Positions 1 through 6,532 of a stretch of 19,358 nt of DNA are shown here, one piece after another. Below the pieces are notes generated by a model. That model ran no database searches. It saw only the letters and a list, made by a program, of their open reading frames with translations, and was not told where the DNA came from. A program made the translations under genes and the position numbers. How positions within the stretch are numbered: the first letter of the stretch is position 1; each line of letters opens with the position of its first letter. Source of the stretch: Treponemataceae bacterium (GTDB lineage Bacteria > Spirochaetota > Spirochaetia > Treponematales > Treponemataceae); the NCBI GenBank assembly GCA_024697985.1, contig JAILRX010000241.1, positions 1-19,358 on the forward strand, read 5' to 3'.

Positions 1-603
1 CGTGGATTTGCAATCCTTCTTTCACGAGTTTCTTTTAAAATCATAAAAATGCCGGATGAAGCTCAGAAAATAAAGATTCAGACTTGGGAAGAAAAAGCCC
101 AGGGCCTTCAGTTCATCCGAAAATACCTTATCACAGGCGAAAACGGTGAAGAACTCATTCTTGGAACTACGACCTGGCTTTTGGTTAATCCTGAACTCCG
201 CCGAATTCTTCCTCCTGCAAAATTCGATTTGCGACCGACTCCAATGACACAGACTGAATTGCGCACTCTCGATCCTGGCAAAATCAAGCTGCCTGAAAAC
301 GCAGAACTTGTTGAAAACCGAAAAATGCAGTTTTCTGACTGCGATCCGAACGGCCACGTAAACAATTCCCGATACGGAGCTTTTGCAATTGATGCGCTTT
401 TTGCATCAGGCTCTGCGATAAGCGAAATTCAGGGAAAGGTTCTTACAGATTTCAGGCTGAACTATGCAAAAGAAGCTCATCTTGGTGATACTCTGGCAAT
501 TTTCAGTTCAGTTGAATCAGTTGAAGACAATAAGACTAAAATCATTATCGCAGGCAAAAATGCCGAAGAAACTTCATTCGAATGCGAAATGTTCTGGGCT
601 TAA
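1..603 (+). CDS. Acyl-ACP thioesterase, 5'-truncated by the window edge
   Basis: Hydrolyses acyl-ACP to free fatty acid and ACP in the cytoplasm, ending type II fatty-acid synthesis. The reading frame is open from base 1, and the residues before the first internal Met (codon 49) match the end of the first hot-dog domain, so the gene begins outside the window. About 200 of the usual ~250 residues are visible. The second hot-dog domain starts near base 325 and carries the family's D-x-N-x-H-V-N-N-x-x-Y signature: Asp at 343-345, Asn at 349-351, His at 355-357, the expected catalytic set of the plant FatA/FatB-like family (known from the family). The gene ends in TAA. No clear terminator follows, and a new promoter starts about 40 bases downstream. 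Confidence 0.88.
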   Translation, partial: RGFAILLSRVSFKIIKMPDEAQKIKIQTWEEKAQGLQFIRKYLITGENGEELILGTTTWLLVNPELRRILPPAKFDLRPTPMTQTELRTLDPGKIKLPENAELVENRKMQFSDCDPNGHVNNSRYGAFAIDALFASGSAISEIQGKVLTDFRLNYAKEAHLGDTLAIFSSVESVEDNKTKIIIAGKNAEETSFECEMFWA

Positions 604-638
604 AAAACAAATAATTACGTAAATAAATATTTCCCCAC

Positions 639-666
639 TTTAAAAATTTCATGATTTTGGTATAAT
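639..666 (+). promoter_or_regulatory. Sigma70-type promoter with extended -10 for the DUF1846 gene
   Basis: The -35-like TTTAAA (639-644) is followed by a 16-nt spacer and a perfect TATAAT (661-666). TGG precedes the hexamer (658-660), giving the TGn extended -10. Transcription would start near 673, ahead of the AGAGGA Shine-Dalgarno at 681-686 and the ATG at 692. It is called by eye. Confidence 0.6.
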
Positions 667-691
667 TTAAAACCGACATGAGAGGAAAAAA

Positions 692-2182
692 ATGAAAATC
701 GGATTTGATAACGACAAATACTTAAAAATTCAGTCTGAGCACATCAAAGAACGAATTGCTCAGTTCGGCGACAAACTTTATCTTGAATTCGGAGGCAAAC
801 TTTTTGACGACTATCACGCCTCGCGAGTTTTGCCAGGCTTTCAGCCAGACAGTAAATTAAAAATGCTTTTGCAGCTTGCTGATATGGCAGAAGTAGTAAT
901 TGCCATCAGTGCAGCCGACATCGAAAAGAACAAGGTTCGAAGTGATTTGGGCATCACCTACGATATGGACGTCATCCGCCTTATCGATGAGTTTTCAAGC
1001 GTAGGACTTACCGTTTCAAGCGTTGTCATCACACATTACGCACATCAGGCCAGCGTTGAAATCTTCAAGGCTAAGCTTGAAATGATGAACATCAAGACTT
1101 ATTTCCATTACATCATCGAAGGATATCCTTCAAACGTATCGCTCATCAACAGTGACCAGGGATTCGGTAAAAACGATTATATCGAAACCACAAAACCGCT
1201 CGTTGTCGTAACGGCACCAGGACCAGGAAGCGGAAAAATGGCAACCTGTCTCAGCCAGCTTTATCACGAGAACAAGCGCGGCATCAAGGCCGGATACGCA
1301 AAATTCGAAACCTTCCCTATCTGGAATATCCCTCTCAAGCATCCAGTAAACATCGCCTACGAAGCAGCAACCGCTGACTTGAACGACGTAAACATGATTG
1401 ACCCGTTCCATCTGGAAGCATACGGAGAAACCACCGTAAACTACAACCGAGACATTGAAATCTTCCCGGTTTTGAGCACAATTTTCGAAGCAATCTACGG
1501 AAAATGCATCTATAAATCGCCGACAGACATGGGCGTAAACATGGCCGGAAACTGCATCATCGATGACGAAGTTTGCCGCGAAGCAAGCAAGCAGGAAATC
1601 ATCCGACGCTACTACAACACTCTCGACAAGCTTGCCGACAACAACCCGATTGAAAATGAAGTCTACAAAATCGAGCTTTTGATGAGACAGGTCAACGCAA
1701 CAACCGACGACCGAAAGGTAACAGTTTACGCAAAGAAACGAGCCAGCGAATGCGGTATGCCTTCAGAAGCAATCGAGCTCATCGACGAAAACGGAAACAG
1801 AGAATACATCACTTCAAAAACTTCAGACTTGCTTGGTGCATCGGCAGCCCTTCTTTTGAACGCGCTCAAGCACCTTGCTGGAATTGACCACTCAGTAAAA
1901 TTGATTCCTGCTGAAATGATTGAACCAATCCAGAAAATGAAGATCGGATATCTTTCGGGCAACAACCCAAGACTCCATACGGACGAAGTTCTGGTTGCAC
2001 TTGCAATTCTTTCCAAGACTGATGAAAACTGCAAGAAGGCTTTGGAACAGCTTCCTCGCCTGCGTGGATGTCAGGTTCATACGACAGTCATGCTCAGCGA
2101 AGTCGACACCAAAATCTTCAAGAAACTTGGAATCGACTTTACCAGCGAACCTGTTCGAAAAAAGAAAAAACTTAAGTATTAG
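692..2182 (+). CDS. DUF1846 / UPF0371 family protein
   Basis: A 496-aa soluble protein that matches the DUF1846 (UPF0371) family along its whole length, from the N-terminal I-G-F-D-N-D-K-Y start through the central G-P-G-S-G-K-M stretch (about residues 175-182) to the F-P-I-W-N-I-P-L-K-H-P-V-N segment. The family is common in Firmicutes and occurs in spirochaetes. To my knowledge its biochemical role is not established, so none is assigned. The G-P-G-S-G-K stretch resembles a phosphate-binding loop but is not a canonical Walker A. The start is supported by AGAGGA at 681-686. It appears monocistronic: its own promoter lies just upstream, and the next gene is convergent, beginning only two bases past the stop. 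Confidence 0.9.
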   Translation: MKIGFDNDKYLKIQSEHIKERIAQFGDKLYLEFGGKLFDDYHASRVLPGFQPDSKLKMLLQLADMAEVVIAISAADIEKNKVRSDLGITYDMDVIRLIDEFSSVGLTVSSVVITHYAHQASVEIFKAKLEMMNIKTYFHYIIEGYPSNVSLINSDQGFGKNDYIETTKPLVVVTAPGPGSGKMATCLSQLYHENKRGIKAGYAKFETFPIWNIPLKHPVNIAYEAATADLNDVNMIDPFHLEAYGETTVNYNRDIEIFPVLSTIFEAIYGKCIYKSPTDMGVNMAGNCIIDDEVCREASKQEIIRRYYNTLDKLADNNPIENEVYKIELLMRQVNATTDDRKVTVYAKKRASECGMPSEAIELIDENGNREYITSKTSDLLGASAALLLNALKHLAGIDHSVKLIPAEMIEPIQKMKIGYLSGNNPRLHTDEVLVALAILSKTDENCKKALEQLPRLRGCQVHTTVMLSEVDTKIFKKLGIDFTSEPVRKKKKLKY

Positions 2183-2184
2183 TT

Positions 2185-4404
2185 TTATTGTTCGGAGGCA
2201 TCGTCCTGTTTTGGGGCTGATGCCTTTTCTTTTGCAGCTTCCCTTTCAAGAGCGGCCTGTCTTGCTTTTACAGTCCTCATGAAAACAGCCTGAATATCAG
2301 TTCTAGGAGTAGCAGAAAACTGGAATGAGCCGTCTTCCGGATTAACTCGATACGGAATCGTTGTGTCCAGACTGTATGCCGGGCTTCTATCATTCGAAAT
2401 CCACCAGTCCAAAACAACAATTACGCTGTAAGTCAGTTTGAGAAGCGTAAGATTTGTCCTTGCCTTTGGCGGGAACAGCGCATCAAGTCGCTTGGAAACG
2501 ATGTTTGATACCGCAAACGAATAAGGCTTCATGATGTTTTCAGCACCGGCCAATTCAGGCGTAAATTCCCTGCCCTGTGCCTGAGAAGCGCGTTTTTCAA
2601 CTTCAACCTGCTGCAAAACTTCGCCCCACATGTCTCGAATCATTCTGACTCGACGTGCGAGCGGTTTATAAGGCGGATTGTTAATTTCTTTCTCCATAAA
2701 GAAAAATTCGTAGTTCAAATACGGAAGGAACATCGTTCTTGCTTCCCACAGCATTGATGCAATCTGTTTTCTTGCATAAGGCGTCTTGATAAAGTCGCTC
2801 TGCGTGCTGACGTGGTTGCAGATTTCCTTCATTACCGGCAGATAGTCACGCTCAAAAACTGATTCGCGGTAAGCACTCCAGTCAAACAGGATGCTTGAAA
2901 TATTGTCTCCGGCACTTCCTTCAACACCCTTTTCAGTAATGAACTTGATGTTTCGGCATCCCTGGAAAAAGTCCTCGAGGATTCGCATCAAAACTATCGT
3001 TACCTGCATAGGGTTGTTTTCTGAAAGCAAGTTGAATCCATCTGCAAATTTATAAATCGGATGGAAATATGGGAAAAGGTCTGTTCCGTAGCCCAGGTTC
3101 TGCCAGCCGGCATCCGGGAAAATCATTTCGAGAGCCTTCAACGACTGAGTTATGGCCTTTGGATAAGGCACTCTTTCCCGGCCCGATTGGTCTTCGGCCT
3201 CCTCGAGTTCCTCCGCATCATCGTCGTCGTCCGGAACACCGTCGCCTTCAGCATCTGCGACATAGGAAACTTCATCGTTTTCGCGTTCCTTCTCGGCTTT
3301 TTCAGCCTCTTCCTTCTTTCGTTTTGCTTCTTCTTCAGCCTTAAGTCGTTCCTTTTCCTGCTGCAATTTTTCCTGTGGATCTGCATCCGGCAAGATCAAA
3401 TCGAATTTCGTGATTTCAAGAAAAGCCAGAATCTTGGCGCTGTTTTTATTAAAAAATCGTGCAAAAGGCAAAATTTCGTTTGTGCACATTCGCATCAAAA
3501 GAGGATAAAGCCCCTTGATGACCTGATTGTAGATATAAACCCATTCAGCAGAAGCTTCGCGAACCTGAGGATAAAGTTTGGCCTGCATCAATTTTCGATC
3601 CCCGGTAATTTCCTTGAAAGCCTCCCGGATAAAATTAACGATGCGCTCTTCACCGAGATAGAAAATTTTCAAAAGAGGCTTGTAGATTTCCTTGATGAAA
3701 GGCACCATGTCGGCAACAGTAACTGATTCAGCCTTTTTAGAAAGCTCTTTCTGCATGCTTCTAAGCTTGTTTACGTTGTATTCTGATGCAAATCTGAAAA
3801 ACTTGTATTTATCAACCTCGTAGGTCTGAACCTTCAGCCTGAAATCTGATTCAGCATTGTCCAAAATCGTTTTGATTGAGCCAAAAAATTTGTCCATTCG
3901 GTTGAGGTAGTTCAAAAGCTTTACGCTTACAAAATCCGGCGAAACCCTGTCAGGAACCTTTCCGATAGAAAAAAGCATCGTAAAAAAGTTCTGCGGTTTT
4001 TTGATTTTATAGTCCGATGCAGCCATCAATTTATCAAACTGCGATTTTTCCTTGTTGGTAAGAGGTGGTAAAAGATTTCTCGCCTTCTTTTCAGCTTCTT
4101 CGAAAGCAGCATTAGCAGCAGCCTTTCGTTTTGAAGTTTTTGAAGGCTTTGCGTCGGCACCTTCCGGTCGCTTTCTGTCGATGGCCGCATTTTTTGTAGC
4201 TGGAGCCGGACGGCGAGTCTTATCGTAAACAGGATTTTTGATTGGCGCAAATTCAGGAGTTTTTTCAACGCCGACTTCTCCACCGAGCAGATTAGCTACA
4301 CGTTTTGCTTCTTCCGGTGAAATATCTCCAAGATTTTTTCGAACTGATTCAAGCTCGCCTGGTTTATAAATGGCTTTTGGCGCAGAATAACGTGTTTCAC
4401 TCAT
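2185..4404 (-). CDS. 739-aa hypothetical protein with charged central linker
   Basis: I do not recognise this protein with confidence; a spirochaete-restricted DUF (perhaps DUF5312) is possible but unverified. No signal peptide or membrane segment is seen, so it is probably cytoplasmic. Residues 1-110 are basic and Pro/Ala/Lys-rich, likely disordered. Residues 115-340 are a mostly helical, aromatic-rich domain. Residues 344-376 form a Lys/Glu/Ala coiled-coil-like helix, followed by a very acidic stretch near 384-405 with five consecutive Asp. Residues 412-715 form a second aromatic-rich domain, and the C-terminus is again charged and Ala-rich. Its ATG overlaps the stop of the upstream gene (ATGA at 4401-4404). 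A GAGGA sits 7 nt upstream, so translation is probably coupled and the two products may act together. That partnership is inference. Confidence 0.75.
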   Translation of the reverse strand: MSETRYSAPKAIYKPGELESVRKNLGDISPEEAKRVANLLGGEVGVEKTPEFAPIKNPVYDKTRRPAPATKNAAIDRKRPEGADAKPSKTSKRKAAANAAFEEAEKKARNLLPPLTNKEKSQFDKLMAASDYKIKKPQNFFTMLFSIGKVPDRVSPDFVSVKLLNYLNRMDKFFGSIKTILDNAESDFRLKVQTYEVDKYKFFRFASEYNVNKLRSMQKELSKKAESVTVADMVPFIKEIYKPLLKIFYLGEERIVNFIREAFKEITGDRKLMQAKLYPQVREASAEWVYIYNQVIKGLYPLLMRMCTNEILPFARFFNKNSAKILAFLEITKFDLILPDADPQEKLQQEKERLKAEEEAKRKKEEAEKAEKERENDEVSYVADAEGDGVPDDDDDAEELEEAEDQSGRERVPYPKAITQSLKALEMIFPDAGWQNLGYGTDLFPYFHPIYKFADGFNLLSENNPMQVTIVLMRILEDFFQGCRNIKFITEKGVEGSAGDNISSILFDWSAYRESVFERDYLPVMKEICNHVSTQSDFIKTPYARKQIASMLWEARTMFLPYLNYEFFFMEKEINNPPYKPLARRVRMIRDMWGEVLQQVEVEKRASQAQGREFTPELAGAENIMKPYSFAVSNIVSKRLDALFPPKARTNLTLLKLTYSVIVVLDWWISNDRSPAYSLDTTIPYRVNPEDGSFQFSATPRTDIQAVFMRTVKARQAALEREAAKEKASAPKQDDASEQ
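2197..2233 (+). terminator. Intrinsic terminator of the DUF1846 gene inside the opposing CDS
   Basis: GGCATC (2197-2202) pairs with GATGCC (2219-2224). The stem extends by a G-T wobble and, after one mismatch, by CCT (2205-2207) with GGG (2214-2216). TTTTCTTTT follows at 2225-2233. The U-tract is on the + strand only, so it fits the 692-2182 gene, although it lies within the 3' end of the minus-strand gene 2185-4404. Confidence 0.55.
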
Positions 4405-5459
4405 AGCCTTGTCCTCATATTTTTTGCGACCCCCGGAAAATCCTTAATCGTAATTGATTTGCCTTCTTTTGTTACGATGACTCCTTCATAAGTTCCAAAA
4501 ATAAAGTTGTACTGACCTTCAAGCACGATTGCACTTACAAATTTCTGACGAACTGATTTTGGAGTGAAAACCAAATCCACCATGCCCTCAGTATCCTGAA
4601 TTACCCATTTTTTTGAAACGCCAAACGTATGCGTAATCATGACAAACGGGAGCGGTGTGACTTGTCCATCATAAAAAAGAACGTTTTCGTTATTATCATC
4701 GGAATTTTTTGGAAGATTGCTTATATTTGTAATGCGGAAAAGTACGTCGTGATCATCAACCTTACCGATGCCCACAACATACTTGCTTACAGTTCTAAAT
4801 TTAAAATAAGCCCTGGTCGAAATCAACATGCACAAAGATTTTTCTGAATGGAAAAATGGAGAATCGGTCTTTGCGGCCTGAATTCCAGAATCACACAAAA
4901 ACTGTCTTTGATAAGAAACGTAACATCGCCTCATCGTAGGATACGGCAGAACAGACGTGAAGGCACTTTCGGTGTCGCCGTATGGTGCAATAAAGTTGCC
5001 GCTGAAATTCGGTCTGATGCCATCTCCTCGGAGCCGGAAAACAAAGGTGAAACGATTTCGCTCCTTGTCCCAAACAATTCGCACGTAACGGAATCTTCTG
5101 TAAGTTGAGCATACGCCCTTGGTCATGTTTTTTGGAACCAGATGCCTGTGAATGCCGGTTACGCCCCGGTAAGAATATCTGTGATTTGATTCTTTGTGCC
5201 ACAGGTTCACTTCGTAAAAACCTGCCAGCTTCATATCAATTATATCAAGCGAACCCAAATACTCTTCAGTATCAAAAACAAAACTGAAGTTGCTTCGGAT
5301 ACGCAAGTTTGTAATCCATTTAGGAAGAGGAATTATTCCATAAGGAAATTTAATCCCCGAGATGTTAAGGGATTTTGGAGTACCAATGTATGAGCCGAAT
5401 TTCGGCTTGCTGTTTTCAATTAAAACTTCAGGTACCTTATCCAACTTTCTTGAATACAT
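4401..5459 (-). CDS. Divergent DUF2804-like protein
   Basis: A 352-aa protein without signal peptide or membrane helix. The C-terminal third resembles DUF2804: an N-V-L-F-Y-D-G stretch (259-265), then V-D-L-V-F-T-P (294-300), F-G-T-Y-E-G-V-I-V (321-329) and a D-F-P-G-V-A-K-N-M-R ending. In usual DUF2804 proteins, as I recall them, the middle holds a conserved W-G-x-G/W-N-W region; here the corresponding stretch (about 200-245) lacks it. It is therefore a diverged member, or a neighbouring family. DUF2804 function is unknown. The ATG at 5459 has no Shine-Dalgarno, but a promoter ends seven bases upstream. No later Met fits the family N-terminus. The stop overlaps the next gene's start by four bases. 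Confidence 0.6.
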   Translation of the reverse strand: MYSRKLDKVPEVLIENSKPKFGSYIGTPKSLNISGIKFPYGIIPLPKWITNLRIRSNFSFVFDTEEYLGSLDIIDMKLAGFYEVNLWHKESNHRYSYRGVTGIHRHLVPKNMTKGVCSTYRRFRYVRIVWDKERNRFTFVFRLRGDGIRPNFSGNFIAPYGDTESAFTSVLPYPTMRRCYVSYQRQFLCDSGIQAAKTDSPFFHSEKSLCMLISTRAYFKFRTVSKYVVGIGKVDDHDVLFRITNISNLPKNSDDNNENVLFYDGQVTPLPFVMITHTFGVSKKWVIQDTEGMVDLVFTPKSVRQKFVSAIVLEGQYNFIFGTYEGVIVTKEGKSITIKDFPGVAKNMRTRL

Positions 5460-5466
5460 AGAATTT

Positions 5467-5495
5467 ATTTTAACACAATGTCATTTTAATTTCTA
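5467..5495 (-). promoter_or_regulatory. Promoter placed for a leaderless transcript of the DUF2804-like gene
   Basis: On the minus strand TAGAAA (5495-5490) is followed by exactly 17 nt and TAAAAT (5472-5467), with TGT just before the -10 (5475-5473), making an extended -10. Seven bases separate the -10 from the ATG at 5459, so transcription should start at or next to the start codon. No Shine-Dalgarno is present, which agrees with a leaderless message. Confidence 0.45.
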
Positions 5496-5503
5496 TAATA
5501 TTG

Positions 5504-6340
5504 TTATTCTGCAAGCATTTTATCAACTTTTTCACGATTCGGGATGTAATAAAAAATACTGTAACCCAAATCGTTTATCCGTTTGATGAAAGTCATATAG
5601 ACGTTGCCTTCTCGTGCTGAAAGGCTTTTTTCAAGGGCAGCGGAAGCTTCCTCGTAGTTTTTGTTTTCAAATTCGGTCTGAGAAACCAAAAAGTTTGCGT
5701 AATAAATTTCGAAAGGCGTTTTTGCATTTTCGCTTGCCTTATGGAAGCACTCCAGCGCAGTTTTTTTAGAACCGCCTGCAAAACCTGGCGCATGATAAAG
5801 CCACTGTCCGTAATTTGCAAGACAATAAGAAAAATTCGGATCCAATTCCAAAGCCTTTTCGTAATAGACTTTGATCTGGAGTCCTTCGTTCATGGCCTTT
5901 GAAAGTGGCAAAAACTGCAATGATGAAGAAAGCACATCCCCGGCCACAACATAAAAATATTTGCTGATGTCACTTGAAAGCTCTTTGTTCTTATCCAGAA
6001 AATCCTTGGTTTTAGAATATCGATCGGTAATTAACGGCTTCAGTTCTTTTGACTTTGGAAAATCAGCATAGATGTTGTTGTATTTTTCCTGCGCAAGGAT
6101 GTTTTCAACGATAATCCGGGTCTCTTCCCCGATATTTTCTGATTCAAAACGGGCCCTGCACTCCTCAATTTTTTTGTCACAAAGCTCCACACACTTTGAA
6201 TTTGAGTCAACGCAACACAAATCAAGGCGAAAATCAAAGACTTCTAAAATAAGAGTTTCCTCATCTGGAGTGCAAAACAGAGAAAAAAGGCAAAAAATGC
6301 CCAAAATCAGCTGAAAAATGGCTTTTTTTAACGAATTCAT
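5504..6340 (-). CDS. Exported TPR-like protein, possible lipoprotein
   Basis: A 278-aa protein. It starts with Met, Asn and two Lys near the N-terminus, then a hydrophobic stretch at residues 7-22 ending in L-F-C-T (Cys23). That is a signal peptide and perhaps a lipid attachment site, although Phe before Cys is not a standard lipobox even by relaxed spirochaete rules. Residues 42-61 hold five cysteines (42, 43, 50, 54, 61), a metal- or disulfide-type cluster of unknown purpose. Residues 152-245 look like two to three TPR units (for example Y-Y-E-K-A-L-E-L-D-P-N and A-L-E-C-F-H-K-A). A scaffolding role in the periplasm or at a membrane is inferred from TPR structure only. No strong Shine-Dalgarno precedes the ATG. 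The 44-nt gap to the next gene has no evident terminator, so readthrough is possible. Confidence 0.65.
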   Translation of the reverse strand: MNSLKKAIFQLILGIFCLFSLFCTPDEETLILEVFDFRLDLCCVDSNSKCVELCDKKIEECRARFESENIGEETRIIVENILAQEKYNNIYADFPKSKELKPLITDRYSKTKDFLDKNKELSSDISKYFYVVAGDVLSSSLQFLPLSKAMNEGLQIKVYYEKALELDPNFSYCLANYGQWLYHAPGFAGGSKKTALECFHKASENAKTPFEIYYANFLVSQTEFENKNYEEASAALEKSLSAREGNVYMTFIKRINDLGYSIFYYIPNREKVDKMLAE

Positions 6341-6347
6341 GGGTTTT

Positions 6348-6377
6348 ACTTTACTTCAAAAAGAATCATGTTTGCAA
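6348..6377 (-). promoter_or_regulatory. Weak candidate promoter for the TPR-like gene
   Basis: On the minus strand TTGCAA (6377-6372) and TAAAGT (6353-6348) are separated by 18 nt; each matches four of six consensus bases. The -10 would end seven nt before the ATG at 6340, again implying a leaderless or nearly leaderless message. No Shine-Dalgarno is visible. It is called by eye in an AT-rich region, so confidence is low. Confidence 0.25.
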
Positions 6378-6453
6378 CCACTTTAAAAATTGCAGTGTCT
6401 ATTTAAATGATGACCAAAAGTATTAAAAAGTTCAATCAGCATGAGAACTACCG

Positions 6454-6513
6454 AAGGCATCGGCCTTACCACTTCTACTAAGTCCCCCTTGGTAGGAGAT
6501 AAGGTCTTATTTT
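6454..6513 (+). promoter_or_regulatory. Structured leader with terminator-like hairpin, candidate attenuator
   Basis: CTTCTACTAAG (6472-6482) pairs over 11 bp (two G-U) with CTTGGTAGGAG (6488-6498) around a TCCCC loop. Outside a small internal loop, GGCCTTA (6462-6468) pairs with TAAGGTC (6500-6506). TTATTTT (6507-6513) follows, so the whole looks like an intrinsic terminator. Upstream AAGGC (6454-6458) can instead pair with GCCTT (6463-6467) over an ATCG loop, which would remove the outer arm. The element sits 7 nt before the GGAG Shine-Dalgarno (6521-6524) of the GT8 gene. It could be an attenuator, the terminator of a short upstream RNA, or an mRNA-stabilising hairpin. Confidence 0.55.
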
Positions 6514-6532
6514 AATACACGGAGATTAAACT

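Noticed and set aside
1207..1240. Walker A / ATPase call for the DUF1846 protein
   Set aside because: The G-P-G-S-G-K-M stretch does not have the G-x4-G-K-S/T spacing and no Walker B was seen.
3061..3726. 221-aa plus-strand ORF
   Set aside because: Antisense to the 739-aa gene; its hydrophobic run is the complement of the Lys/Glu coiled coil, not a real membrane protein.
6489..6516. Promoter TTGGTA-16-TTTAAT overlapping the hairpin before the GT8 gene
   Set aside because: Its start site would fall inside the Shine-Dalgarno; the hairpin explains the same bases better.
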